A DNA stretch of 64,000 bases from CAVYXK01 sp963772445 (GCA_963772445.1 CAVYXK010000013.1:620001-684000), one strand, 5' to 3'. Counted from the stretch's first letter, positions 25,393 through 34,198 are shown. Made by a program: numbers and translations. Notes: generated from the sequence alone by a model not told the origin.

Positions 25393-26879
25393 CCCGCGGG
25401 CCTCAACTTGAAGGGGAACGATTTCCGGCATGGACGTCGTCGCACACGCACATCATCGTCGCGGCAGTTGTCGTCGTCGCCATTGCGATGCGCGTATACG
25501 GGTTGAATGGCCGCTTCGATTATGACGGCTACGATGAGGGGGTGTACTGGCAAACTCTGCGTGCTATGAGCGCCGGTTACGGCCTCTACCGAGCGATATT
25601 CTGCTCGCAGCCGCCCGTCTTCCCGCTGTCGATATATCCATTTTATTTGCTGTTCGGTTCTACGATCTCAGCAGCTCGCCTGGGCGTCGCTGTGCTTTCC
25701 CTGCTTGGCCTGGCCGGCGCGTACCTGCTGGGCAAGGTATTGGCCGGACGTGTGGGTGGAGTTGCGGCGTTGGTCATCGTTGTCGCGACCCCATCATATC
25801 TGCAAGCGTCGCAAACGCTCCAGGCAGAGGGCCCGGCGACCGCCTTCCTGTTCCTGACCGCCGGCACGGCACTCATGTGGTCTGAGCATCCGACAGGCAG
25901 AAAGGGTCTTGTGCTCGCCACCTCGTGTGGGATCACGCTCTTGCTGGGCATTTTCACCAAGCTGCTTGATGTTACTGCTATCATTCTAGTCCTTGTGCTT
26001 GCCCTTGCATGGCTTTGGCAGATCCGGCGAGAGCCACGCTTTGGCATTGGGGAGGTTCTATGGCCAGTCGCCGGCGCGGCTGTTGCAGCCGTCGTCGTGT
26101 TTCTGGTTGTTTGTGCACCCTTCCTGAGTTCACTTCCGGCAGTCGTGCAGCAGGTGTTGACATTCCATATTGCGGCGAGAAATGCGCTGACCGTCTCGGA
26201 ATCCAGTCATATTCATCTACTTTACCGATTCTTGGTTGAGAATGCAGTCCTTAGCGTGGGGGCAGTTATAGGTCTCGTTGTCGCGATGCTGAGGCGAGAT
26301 TGGCGGATAGTCCCGCTGATAGCGTGGGGTCTGGCCACGTTTCTCATCCTTGTAATTCAGCGTCCGCTTTTCTCGCGTCACGCCATCGTGCTTATCCCGC
26401 CATTGCTCGCGATCACTGCTTTGGCTTGGAATGGCTCAAGACGAAACGGAGCTCTCCTGACAGGCTTGCTCCCACTCGCCGCTATTCTCACTGGTGCTCC
26501 CGCCAGTTACGCATATTATCATACCCTCGGGATCAGAGCCGAAAGCAGCGACGCTCAGCGTGCAGGGGAGATCGCTGAAGACTTGCAGCGAGCGACTACG
26601 CCTGATCAATGGGCTATTACCGATGCTCAATTCATAGCGGGATTGGCAGATCGCGACACACCACCCTGGCTCGTGGATACCTCCTCTGTACGCATCAACA
26701 GCGGCTATTTGACCTTGCCGGAGCTGATTGAGGTTGCATCCGATCCGCGGGTTCACGTCGTGCTATTTGCGACTGATCGCCTGGCGTCCGCGCCTCTTGC
26801 CGGGTTCCATTCCTGGGTAGCACAACACTATCATCCGCTCCGCATGTACGGCGCGGGAATAGAACTATGGATACGATAG
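25389..26879 (+). CDS. GT-C-like membrane glycosyltransferase (GT39/ArnT-type)
   Basis: About 496 residues from the GTG at 25389. After a first membrane helix (HIIVAAVVVVAIAMRVYGLN) comes the first external loop FDYDGYDEGVYWQTLRAMSA with the DxE motif typical of GT-C enzymes, then about ten more helices, and a C-terminal soluble part (TPDQWAITDAQFIAGLADRD). Such enzymes use polyprenyl-phosphate sugars at the periplasmic face. The start is chosen because it overlaps the stop of the DUF1194 gene and restores the first helix. GC is lower than in neighbours. The acceptor is unknown. Confidence 0.75.
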   Translation: MTRGPQLEGERFPAWTSSHTHIIVAAVVVVAIAMRVYGLNGRFDYDGYDEGVYWQTLRAMSAGYGLYRAIFCSQPPVFPLSIYPFYLLFGSTISAARLGVAVLSLLGLAGAYLLGKVLAGRVGGVAALVIVVATPSYLQASQTLQAEGPATAFLFLTAGTALMWSEHPTGRKGLVLATSCGITLLLGIFTKLLDVTAIILVLVLALAWLWQIRREPRFGIGEVLWPVAGAAVAAVVVFLVVCAPFLSSLPAVVQQVLTFHIAARNALTVSESSHIHLLYRFLVENAVLSVGAVIGLVVAMLRRDWRIVPLIAWGLATFLILVIQRPLFSRHAIVLIPPLLAITALAWNGSRRNGALLTGLLPLAAILTGAPASYAYYHTLGIRAESSDAQRAGEIAEDLQRATTPDQWAITDAQFIAGLADRDTPPWLVDTSSVRINSGYLTLPELIEVASDPRVHVVLFATDRLASAPLAGFHSWVAQHYHPLRMYGAGIELWIR

Positions 26880-26887
26880 CGGTCCGC

Positions 26888-28237
26888 TCAGTCGGCTCCA
26901 TCCGCGTGATAGCTTACGCGCCAGATCGTACCGCTCACGTCATCACTCACCAGCAGCCCACCGTCGGGCGTGACTGTCACGCCGACTGGCCGGCCCCACA
27001 CCTGGGTATTGGAGACAGTGAAGCCAGTCAGGAAATCCTCGTACTCGCCTGTCGGACGGCCATCCTTCATTAGCACGCGCACCACCTTCGATCCGGTCCG
27101 CTGGCTCCGACTGAACGAGCCGTGCATGGCGACGAAGATCGAGCCCCAGTAGCTGGGCGGAAACTGCCCGCCCTCGTAAAAGGTCATACTTAGTGGCGCT
27201 GAGTGCGCCTGAAACAGCATGTCCGGCACGATGACGCGGCCGGCGAGATCGGGCCGCTCGCCACGATGCTGCGGGTCCTCGTGATCGCCGATGTAGAACC
27301 ACGGCCAGCCATAGAAGCCGTGCGGCACCAGCCGGGTCAGGAAGTCGGGCGGCATGTCGTCGCTCATTCCGTCACGCTCATCGCCCGTGCACCATAGATC
27401 GTCGTCGCCTGGCGTCAGCGCCATGCTGACACAGTTGCGCAAGCCGTTCGCATAATGCACGATGTCATGTCCATCTGGATCGCTCTCGAGCACAGTGGCG
27501 CGGTCCTTCTCGGCGTTCCAGGCGGCGCCGATTCCGTCCCGCTGCTCGATCGCGTGGATGGAGTCAGCATCGAGGTGCGGCATCACCGGGTCGCTGGCGC
27601 GATCCTCGCCGTGATCGGTCAGTGATCCGACGCTCACGAACAGGTGCCGCCCGTCAGACGAGAATACGATGTCGCGCGTCCAGTGGCCGTCGGTCGGTAA
27701 ATTCGCTATCACTGTCTCCCCCGCACCTTGGGCGACGGTATCGCCGACGCGGTAGGGAAACCGGACCACCGCATTCCAGGTGCTGACATAGACGAACCTT
27801 GGGTCGGGCCCAGGTGGCCAGAGCGCGATACCGGACGGCATGAACAGGTTGCTGGCGAAGACAGTGGATGAGTCCGGATGGCTCGGATCCTGCCCCATGC
27901 GCAACACGCGGATGCGGCCAGCGTTGCTCTCGGCCACGAACAGGTCGCCGTTGGGTGCGAAGCGCATCGTGCGCGGGGTGGAAAGGCCAGTAGAGAAGAT
28001 TGCAACTGTAAACCCCTTCGGCACCGACAAGGTACCAACCGGCGGTCGAGGCACGGTGCGGGGGGCGTTGATCGCCGCTGGGGTTGAGAATGGCGGGGGC
28101 ATATCGGCCGGTGTAACACGATGACGCACGCCCGGTGCATCCTGGCGCCAGTCACTGTATGGGCCGACGGTCTGTGCAGACGCAGTCGCACCGATGAAGA
28201 GCGCAGCGATGACCGCGCTCCACGCAAATTTCGGCAT
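26888..28237 (-). CDS. Secreted PQQ/sorbosone dehydrogenase-like beta-propeller
   Basis: 450 residues. The start MPKFAWSAVIAALFIGATAS is a signal peptide with cleavage after SAQ or nearby. The mature part has six-blade propeller repeats: SVPKGFTVAIFSTGLSTPRT, RFAPNGDLFVAESNAGRIRV, DIVFSSDGRHLFVSVGSLTD, HYANGLRNCVSMALTPGDDD and GRPVGVTVTPDGGLLVSDDV. It matches the L-sorbosone/glucose dehydrogenase (GSDH) family of periplasmic sugar dehydrogenases. It ends 8 bp from the convergent GT-C gene. The ATG at 28303 would bury the signal peptide and is not preferred. The 28238-28551 gap has no gene and probably holds divergent promoters. Confidence 0.85.
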   Translation of the reverse strand: MPKFAWSAVIAALFIGATASAQTVGPYSDWRQDAPGVRHRVTPADMPPPFSTPAAINAPRTVPRPPVGTLSVPKGFTVAIFSTGLSTPRTMRFAPNGDLFVAESNAGRIRVLRMGQDPSHPDSSTVFASNLFMPSGIALWPPGPDPRFVYVSTWNAVVRFPYRVGDTVAQGAGETVIANLPTDGHWTRDIVFSSDGRHLFVSVGSLTDHGEDRASDPVMPHLDADSIHAIEQRDGIGAAWNAEKDRATVLESDPDGHDIVHYANGLRNCVSMALTPGDDDLWCTGDERDGMSDDMPPDFLTRLVPHGFYGWPWFYIGDHEDPQHRGERPDLAGRVIVPDMLFQAHSAPLSMTFYEGGQFPPSYWGSIFVAMHGSFSRSQRTGSKVVRVLMKDGRPTGEYEDFLTGFTVSNTQVWGRPVGVTVTPDGGLLVSDDVSGTIWRVSYHADGAD

Positions 28238-28551
28238 GGATTGCTGACCCGTTGTGGTTCCTATCCGGGACCGATGCTGACCCGTTCTGCGTGGCTTGGC
28301 CACCCCATCGGCGGTAACGGTGTGTAAGCAGAGAGCACCGCAAAATGTAGTGAGACGGCGTGGGCACCTCCCATCTACCGGCCACCCTACGAACTCGTGA
28401 ACGTTGGCACCGGGCGGAAAAGCGCCGATACTTGATCCGGCGGCCGAGGGTGCCGACGCCGTCTCCCCCCATCTCTCTTGCGAGGGGCTGGGAAGCGGCG
28501 GATCGGGATCGATGGCCGCGGGTAGCAGTTGCTGGTGAGGAAAACAGTGGC

Positions 28552-29523
28552 ATGCCTGCCGACTGGGAAATTCCGGCGAACTTGCAGCCGGATCCGAACG
28601 ACTATCCCTATGACCTCGATCGCGCGCTGAGCGCCGTCGTCGGACTGCGCGCGTACGTGCCGCCCGATGCGTTTACCGCCGGCATATTGGGAACCGAGCG
28701 CGCCGGCAGCGGCGTGGTGATCCGCGAGACCGGGTTGGTCGCCACGATCGGCTACCTGATCACCGAGGCCGAGACGATCTGGATTACTTCGAGCGATGGG
28801 CGCGCCGTCGCGGGCCATGCCCTGGCCTATGACCAGGAGACCGGGTTTGGCCTGGTGCAGGCACTCGGCCGGCTGAACCTGCCGGCGCTCGAGCTGGGGG
28901 ATTCCGATTCCCTGAAGGTCGGCGACCAGGTCGTGTTCGCCGCTGCCGGCGGGCGACATCACTCGGTGGAGACGCGGGTGGTCGGCCGACAGGAATTTGC
29001 CGGATACTGGGAGTACGTGCTGGACGACGCGATGTACACTGCGCCGGCGCACCCGTTCTGGGGCGGCTGCGGGCTGATCGGCGGGGACGGAAAGCTGATG
29101 GGCGTCGGCTCCCTGATCCTGCAGCAGGGCGATCGCAAGGGCCGCCGGCTCGATATGAACATGGTGGTGCCGATCAGCCTGCTGTCGCCGATTCTCGACG
29201 ACCTGCTGACGTATGGGCGAGTGAATCGGCCGGCGCGACCCTGGCTTGGCATGTTTGCGACCGAGGCGGACGATGCGCTGATCATCGGCGGTCTGTCGGA
29301 CAACGGTCCGGCCGAGCAGGCTGGCGTCCGTACCGGCGACCGGGTCCTGGCGGTGAATGGGGAGGACGTCGGCGACCTTGCTGGGCTGTGGCGCCGCGTT
29401 TGGGCCTCCGGCAGTGCCGGGGCTGAGGTGAAGCTGCGGATTTTGCGCGATACGGGCCCCGTGACGATCTCGGTGCGGTCGGGCGATCGCGCCAAGTTCC
29501 TGAAATCGCCCAAGCTGCATTGA
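28552..29523 (+). CDS. HtrA-like protease homologue with PDZ domain, active site lost
   Basis: 323 residues. The trypsin-like domain (about 20-220) has the fold blocks GTERAGSGVVIRETGLVATI, GHALAYDQETGFGLVQALGR and PAHPFWGGCGLIGGDGKLMG. At the three catalytic positions there is no His (GYLITEAE instead of NxHV), no TDLAxL Asp (ETGFGL), and no GNSGGP Ser (WGGCGL). A PDZ domain follows (GGLSDNGPAEQAGVRTGDRV, LAVNGEDVGDLAGL). No signal peptide is evident. It should bind, not cleave, proteins. It heads a tight four-gene operon with MBL hydrolase, a 55-aa protein and an FAD monooxygenase. Confidence 0.8.
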   Translation: MPADWEIPANLQPDPNDYPYDLDRALSAVVGLRAYVPPDAFTAGILGTERAGSGVVIRETGLVATIGYLITEAETIWITSSDGRAVAGHALAYDQETGFGLVQALGRLNLPALELGDSDSLKVGDQVVFAAAGGRHHSVETRVVGRQEFAGYWEYVLDDAMYTAPAHPFWGGCGLIGGDGKLMGVGSLILQQGDRKGRRLDMNMVVPISLLSPILDDLLTYGRVNRPARPWLGMFATEADDALIIGGLSDNGPAEQAGVRTGDRVLAVNGEDVGDLAGLWRRVWASGSAGAEVKLRILRDTGPVTISVRSGDRAKFLKSPKLH

Positions 29524-29527
29524 TCTG

Positions 29528-30187
29528 ATGGGACAATTGAAGGCGGCCGTATTGCCGGTTACGCCGTTCCAGCAGAATTGCAGCATTCTTTGGGACGAGG
29601 AAACCAAGCGTGCCCTGGTGATCGACCCGGGCGGCGAGGCGCCACGGATCGCCGATGCGATCTCGCGGCTCGGCGTCACGGTCGAGCGAATCCTGCTCAC
29701 GCACGGGCATATCGACCACGCCGGCGGCGCTGCTGAGCTGGCCGAAGCGCTGGGCAACCTGCCGATCGAGGGACCGGACCTGCGCGACCGGTTCCTGCTG
29801 GAGGGGCTCGCTGCGCAGGCCAGCAGTTTCGGGTTTGCCGGCGTGCGCAACGTCGCGCCGACACGCTGGCTGCGCGAGGGCGATCATGTGAGTCTCGGCC
29901 AGCATCGGTTCGATGTGCTGCACTGCCCCGGCCACACACCGGGCCATGTCGTTTTTGTGAATCACGCCGGGCGGTTCGCAATCATCGGCGACGTGCTGTT
30001 CCAGGGCTCGGTCGGACGAACCGACTTTCCGTATGGCGATCACGATGCGCTGATCAGTGCGATCCGCGACAAGTTGCTGCCCTTGGGCGACGACTTCGCC
30101 TTTCTGTGCGGCCATGGCCCGGGTTCGACCATCGGCGCGGAACGGCGCCACAATCCCTTCCTGCGGAATCAGGAGACGCGGCGGTAA
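29528..30187 (+). CDS. MBL-fold metallo-hydrolase (glyoxalase II-like)
   Basis: 219 residues. The metal site is clear: LLTHGHIDHAGGAAELAEAL (HxHxDH), then HCPGHTPGHVVFVNHAGRFA (His), IIGDVLFQGSVGRTDFPYGD (Asp), and FLCGHGPGSTIGAERRHNPF (last His). These proteins resemble hydroxyacylglutathione hydrolase but lack the usual C-terminal substrate domain. It starts 5 bp after the protease-like gene, so the two are cotranscribed. Confidence 0.9.
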   Translation: MGQLKAAVLPVTPFQQNCSILWDEETKRALVIDPGGEAPRIADAISRLGVTVERILLTHGHIDHAGGAAELAEALGNLPIEGPDLRDRFLLEGLAAQASSFGFAGVRNVAPTRWLREGDHVSLGQHRFDVLHCPGHTPGHVVFVNHAGRFAIIGDVLFQGSVGRTDFPYGDHDALISAIRDKLLPLGDDFAFLCGHGPGSTIGAERRHNPFLRNQETRR

Positions 30188-30191
30188 GCTG

Positions 30192-30359
30192 ATGTGGTTC
30201 CACCTCATGCCGTACACGCGTCTGTTCGCCGAGCGCGTCATGCCGCAGGTACCGGGCATGTTCTCCGAATGGGAGGATCGTTGGTGGCCACAGCCGATGG
30301 CTGCGGTCCAGCGTGCGATGGTGCCGCCGTTCGTCCCGAGCCTGCGCGCAGCGGAATGA
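30192..30359 (+). CDS. 55-residue protein in operon, unknown
   Basis: The product starts MWFHLMPYTRLFAERVMPQV and ends PPFVPSLRAAE; it is rich in Trp, Met and Pro. It starts 5 bp after the MBL gene and its stop overlaps the start of the FAD monooxygenase (ATGA), so translation coupling is likely. The first residues resemble the start of LLM-class flavin monooxygenases (MWFHLMPY), so a relic of such an enzyme is one option; a real small protein is the other. Confidence 0.45.
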   Translation: MWFHLMPYTRLFAERVMPQVPGMFSEWEDRWWPQPMAAVQRAMVPPFVPSLRAAE

Positions 30360-31561
30360 CGGCACTCACCGCTCGCTGCTGCATTGCCGGGGGCGGACCC
30401 GCCGGCATGATGCTCGGGTTCTTGCTGGCGCGCGCCGGCGTCGATGTGCTAGTGCTCGAGAAGCACGCCGATTTCCTGCGCGACTTCCGCGGCGACACGA
30501 TCCATCCTTCCACGCTCCAGGTGATGGACGAGCTCGGTCTGCTGGATGAGCTGCTGACGCGCCCGCACACCAAGGCGCCGAGGCTTGGGGCGCAGATCGG
30601 GAGCGAGTTCATTGAAGTCGCAGATCTCACGCATCTCTCTTCGCGTTGCGGCTTCATCGCCTTGATGCCGCAATGGGATTTCCTCGACTTCTTGGCGGCG
30701 CATGCGAAGTGCTATCCGAGCTTTCGGCTGATGATGCGCACCGAGGCGACTGGCCTGATCGAGGAAGCCGGTCGCATCATCGGGTTGCGCGCGCGCGACC
30801 CGAGCGGCGAACTGGAGATCCGCGCCGATCTTGTGGTCGCCGCGGATGGGCGGCATTCCGTTCTGCGTCAGGCCGGTGGCTTCAAGGTGTTCGACCTTGG
30901 GGCACCGATCGACGTGCTGTGGATGCGGCTGTCGCGCCGCGAGGGCGATCCACCGCTTTCACTCGGGCGCGTCGGCGCTGGTTCGATGTTCGTCACCATC
31001 AATCGCGGCGACTACTGGCAATGCGCCCTGGTGATCGCCAAGGGTGGGATCGAGGCGACCCACGCAAGCGGCCTGCCGGCGTTCCGAGCGCGAATCGCCG
31101 AACTGGTGCCGGACTTCGCCGACCGGGTGGACGAGCTGAAAAGCTGGGACGACGTCAAGCTGCTGAGCGTCGCGGTCAATCGCACGCGCGAGTGGTGGCG
31201 GCCGGGGCTGCTGCTGATCGGCGACGCCGCGCACGCGATGTCGCCGATCGGCGGCGTCGGGATCAACCTGGCAATCCAGGATGCCGTCGCCGCGGCCAAC
31301 ATCCTCGTGCCGCACTTACGCCAGGGCGCCGCGGGCCCGGAAGTGCTGCGCCTCGTGCAGCGCCGGCGAGAGACGCCAACCCGGCTGACGCAGGGCCTTC
31401 AGGTGTTGGTCCAGAACCGCATCATCAGCCGCGTCCTGGCGACGCAGCACACACCCAATGTGCCGCTGGCGCTGCGCCTGTTTCAGGAAGTGCCGCGTTT
31501 GCGCCGGCTGCCGGCCTTGGTGATCGGGCTCGGCTTTCTGCCGGAGCATGTGCAGACGTAA
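30356..31561 (+). CDS. FAD-dependent monooxygenase
   Basis: 401 residues. The dinucleotide fold is CCIAGGGPAGMMLGFLLARA (GxGxxG), then FRGDTIHPSTLQVMDELGLL, the DG motif LVVAADGRHSVLRQAGG, and GLLLIGDAAHAMSPIGGVGI (GD motif). The C-terminus is helical. This is the group A hydroxylase family using NAD(P)H and FAD. The ATG at 30356 overlaps the stop of the 55-residue gene. Substrate is unknown. Confidence 0.9.
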   Translation: MTALTARCCIAGGGPAGMMLGFLLARAGVDVLVLEKHADFLRDFRGDTIHPSTLQVMDELGLLDELLTRPHTKAPRLGAQIGSEFIEVADLTHLSSRCGFIALMPQWDFLDFLAAHAKCYPSFRLMMRTEATGLIEEAGRIIGLRARDPSGELEIRADLVVAADGRHSVLRQAGGFKVFDLGAPIDVLWMRLSRREGDPPLSLGRVGAGSMFVTINRGDYWQCALVIAKGGIEATHASGLPAFRARIAELVPDFADRVDELKSWDDVKLLSVAVNRTREWWRPGLLLIGDAAHAMSPIGGVGINLAIQDAVAAANILVPHLRQGAAGPEVLRLVQRRRETPTRLTQGLQVLVQNRIISRVLATQHTPNVPLALRLFQEVPRLRRLPALVIGLGFLPEHVQT

Positions 31562-31813
31562 GGGCGGGGAGCCCCCAACCCGTGTCTCCCGCTCTTGCGG
31601 GAGAGGTCGCCACGCGCAACGCGGCGGGTGAGGGTCTGGCTAAATGCCGGCACCCTCACCCGGTTCGCTTCGCGAACCGACCTCTCCCGCAGAGAGCTTG
31701 TGAAGCTTTCGGTTTTTCGGACGTTCTCAGAAATAAATACGCATGATTTCGAAGGATTATGCGCCACTCGAAGCGCCAGAGTCGAAAGATTCACAAGCTC
31801 AGAGCGGGAGAGG
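31562..31813. repeat. Interspersed palindromic repeat, interrupted
   Basis: It contains CCCTCACCCGGTTCGCTTCG, CGAACCGACCTCTCCCGC and, after a 105-bp insertion, GCGGGAGAGG, plus a related inverted unit upstream (TCTCCCGCTCTTGCGGGAGA). The same sequence recurs in 45373-45421. The unit folds as CCTCTCCCGC/GCGGGAGAGG and could act as a terminator between the FAD monooxygenase and the convergent gloA gene. Confidence 0.75.
31695..31799. mobile_element. 105-bp miniature inverted-repeat element
   Basis: The ends AGCTTGTGAAGCTTTCG and, reversed, AGCTTGTGAATCTTTCG are inverted repeats of 17 bp with one mismatch. The direct repeat CAGAG flanks both sides (31690-31694, 31800-31804). The interior is AT-richer than the surroundings and has no gene. 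It is inserted in the loop of the CCTCTCCCGC hairpin. Parent transposon not identified. Confidence 0.8.
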
Positions 31814-31818
31814 TGTAA

Positions 31819-32205
31819 TTATTGTCGTTGGACGAGCTCGATTTTGTAGCCGTCCGGGTCTTCGACGAACGCAATCACCGTGGTGCCGAACTTCACCGGC
31901 CCAGCCTCTCGCGTCACCTTGCCACCGCCGCGTCGCACCAACTCACAGGCCGCCGCCACATCAGGCACGCCGACCGCCAGATGACCGAACGCAGTGCCCA
32001 GTTCGTATTTCTCGACACCATAGTTGTACGTCAGTTCGATCTCCGCCCCGCTCGGATCGTCGCTGTACCCAAGAAAGGCGAGCGTATATTTCCCGTCCGG
32101 CACGTCGCGCCGGCGAAGCTCCTTCATTCCCAGCAGCTTGGTGTAGAAATCGACGCTGCGCTGCAGGTCGCCGACGCGAAGCATAGTGTGCAGAAAGCGG
32201 CTCAT
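31819..32205 (-). CDS. gloA: Lactoylglutathione lyase (glyoxalase I)
   Basis: 128 residues, two VOC repeats. The starts MSRFLHTMLRVGDLQRSVDF with the first metal His, then YSDDPSGAEIELTYNYGVEK (Glu), GTAFGHLAVGVPDV (His) and EDPDGYKIELVQRQ (Glu) give the usual four metal ligands. It converts the methylglyoxal-glutathione adduct to lactoylglutathione in the cytoplasm. Good AAGGAGA site. It lies 15 bp after lpxI in the same direction. Confidence 0.95.
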   Translation of the reverse strand: MSRFLHTMLRVGDLQRSVDFYTKLLGMKELRRRDVPDGKYTLAFLGYSDDPSGAEIELTYNYGVEKYELGTAFGHLAVGVPDVAAACELVRRGGGKVTREAGPVKFGTTVIAFVEDPDGYKIELVQRQ

Positions 32206-32220
32206 GCGATGTCTCCTTCT

Positions 32221-33063
32221 CTATTGCGTACCATTCGGATCGAGACCCAGCAGGAATAGCCCGGCCGCGTCCGCCTCTACCAGTGTGGTCTCCCGCTCGG
32301 CTAGCAAGGTGCCGCCGGCCTCGAACGCAATTCCGCGCAATCCGGCGGAGGCCGCGCGCCGGACCGTCTCCGGTCCCACCGTCGGAAGGTCGGCCCGGCG
32401 ATCCTGACCCGGCTTGACCAGCTTGACCAGCACGCCGCCCGGACCGGGGCGCGCCAGAGCGGGGCATCGGGCGAGCATCCCGTCAGTTCCCTCGGCCGCC
32501 TCGACCGCGAGCACGATCCCCTGCTGGACCACGCAGCCCTGCCCGACATCGACCGCCCCGAGCGCCCGCGCCACCGCAACGCCGCGCGCGATGTCGGCCA
32601 TCGCCAACGCGTCCGGCGTCGCACGCGAGAGCAGCCCGGCCGGGGCCAGCGCCTCGCCAAGCACCTCGTGCGCGCCGACGACGCGGAATCCTTCCTCGCC
32701 CAGCACGCGCACCACGGCCGCCAGCAGCCCATCATCGCCGGCAAAGGCGGCGCGGCCGATGCGGGCCAGGATGCGTGTGCCCTCGGCATCAGGGCGCAGA
32801 TCGAGCAGCGAGGGACGGCGCACCGGCCCGACAAGTACCAGCTCGCCACACCCATTGGCACGCAACACCGCCAGGATGCGTCCTGCCGCGCCGATCCGGA
32901 TGAACTCATGGGGATAGGGAGCGAGTACGGCGCGATCGGCAAAGCCGTCGAGCCCAACCATGAACACGCCGCGTCCAGCCGCGCGCGCAGCGGCGGCCAC
33001 CCGGCCCGGCATGGCACCGCCCCCCGCCAGAATCCCGAGCGCGGGCCGCCCGGTTGCGTCCAT
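32221..33063 (-). CDS. lpxI: UDP-2,3-diacylglucosamine pyrophosphatase LpxI
   Basis: 280 residues. The N-terminal LGILAGGGAMPGRVAAAARA and EFIRIGAAGRILAVLRANGC, VLVGPVRRPSL, and the C-terminal catalytic domain with ADIARGVAVARALGAVDVGQ, GCVVQQGIVLAVEAAEGTDG and VKPGQDRRADLPTVGPETVR, match LpxI. It hydrolyses UDP-2,3-diacylglucosamine to lipid X in lipid A synthesis, replacing LpxH. It is not next to lpxA/lpxB here. Upstream it faces the DUF983 gene divergently. Confidence 0.95.
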   Translation of the reverse strand: MDATGRPALGILAGGGAMPGRVAAAARAAGRGVFMVGLDGFADRAVLAPYPHEFIRIGAAGRILAVLRANGCGELVLVGPVRRPSLLDLRPDAEGTRILARIGRAAFAGDDGLLAAVVRVLGEEGFRVVGAHEVLGEALAPAGLLSRATPDALAMADIARGVAVARALGAVDVGQGCVVQQGIVLAVEAAEGTDGMLARCPALARPGPGGVLVKLVKPGQDRRADLPTVGPETVRRAASAGLRGIAFEAGGTLLAERETTLVEADAAGLFLLGLDPNGTQ

Positions 33064-33251
33064 CGTCGGTTCTCACAATAGCGTCCAGACCAGATTTTCC
33101 GCCGATCGGAGATGCGCCGCAACCGGGGCAGACATGCGGGCGGCATCGTCACGGTCTCTGGCAATCCCGGAAAGACCGACGATATGGTTTTACTATAGAC
33201 CGTCGGCTTGTGCCCAGCCTTGTGCCGACCCGGCCGAAGGACCCTTCTTTG

Positions 33252-33671
33252 ATGACCACAGTTCGCTGGCAGCCGGACCGTGCAAAGCCACGTCCAGCAT
33301 GGCCCGTGCCGCCGCTCTTCGCCGCGATTGCGCGTGGGTTCGGCGGGCATTGTCCGGCTTGCGGCCGCGCACACCTGTTCAACGGCTTCCTCAAGGTGGT
33401 CCCGGTCTGCCCGAACTGCGGCGCCCCGCTCGGGCTTGCCCGTGCCGACGACGCGCCGCCCTATTTCGTCATCCTGATCACCGGCCACATCATCATCCCG
33501 CTGCTGCTCCTGGTGCAGAAACTCGCCAACCCGCCAAGCTGGGAACTGGCGGCGACCTTCCTGCCGCTGACCCTGGCGCTCGCTCTCGCACTGCTGCGTC
33601 CGATCAAGGGCAGTATCGTCGGCGTCATGCTGGCACTCGACATGTTGAAGTCCGAACCGAAATTCGAATGA
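33252..33671 (+). CDS. DUF983 membrane protein
   Basis: 139 residues. It has two CxxC pairs (GGHCPACGRAHLFNGFLKVV and VCPNCGAPLG), likely a zinc ribbon, followed by two membrane helices (YFVILITGHIIIPLLLLVQK and TFLPLTLALALALLRP). The ATG at 33252 gives the normal length for the family. DUF983 proteins are often near cytochrome oxidase assembly genes; none is seen here. The next gene starts inside its stop codon. Confidence 0.9.
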   Translation: MTTVRWQPDRAKPRPAWPVPPLFAAIARGFGGHCPACGRAHLFNGFLKVVPVCPNCGAPLGLARADDAPPYFVILITGHIIIPLLLLVQKLANPPSWELAATFLPLTLALALALLRPIKGSIVGVMLALDMLKSEPKFE

Positions 33672-34171
33672 CCCCCGGGCCGGCCGGAATGCCGGCAGCA
33701 CGGCTTGTCCGTGTCGAGCTGGATGGCGAGCCGTTGACCCGCCTCTCGCCGCTGCTGGAGGCGGATCGCGCTCAGGCAGTCGCCGACCTGGCAGCCGAGA
33801 ATCGCTTCGCACCGCTCACCAGCCGGCATGGCCGGTTATCCGGACCGTTCGTGCTGCATCTCTCAATTCAGGAAGGGCGACTGGTGTTCGACATTCGCCG
33901 TGCGGATGACAGTCCGTTGATTGCCATCGGTCTGGCGCTTGGGCCATTTCGGGGATTGATAAAAGACTATGGCCTGCTGGTGGACAGTCACGTTACTGCC
34001 GTGCAGGAAGGGCGCGAGGCACGCATCCAGGCGATCGACATGGGGCGGCGCGGACTGCACAACGAAGGCGCGGCGCTTTTGATGCAGCGGCTGGCCGGGA
34101 AGATCGACATCGACCTGCCGACCGCCCGCCGCTTGTTCACCTTGCTCTGCGTGCTGCACCAGCGGCTCTGA
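33668..34171 (+). CDS. UPF0262 family protein
   Basis: 167 residues. The block HVTAVQEGREARIQAIDMGR and RRGLHNEGAALLMQRLAGKI with DIDLPTARRLFTLLCVLHQR is the UPF0262 core, found widely in alphaproteobacteria with unknown role. The start ATG overlaps the DUF983 stop (ATGA). The N-terminal 12 residues may not be part of it. Confidence 0.9.
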   Translation: MTPGPAGMPAARLVRVELDGEPLTRLSPLLEADRAQAVADLAAENRFAPLTSRHGRLSGPFVLHLSIQEGRLVFDIRRADDSPLIAIGLALGPFRGLIKDYGLLVDSHVTAVQEGREARIQAIDMGRRGLHNEGAALLMQRLAGKIDIDLPTARRLFTLLCVLHQRL

Positions 34172-34198
34172 ATCGCTTACGGGCTTAGTGTTCGAAAA

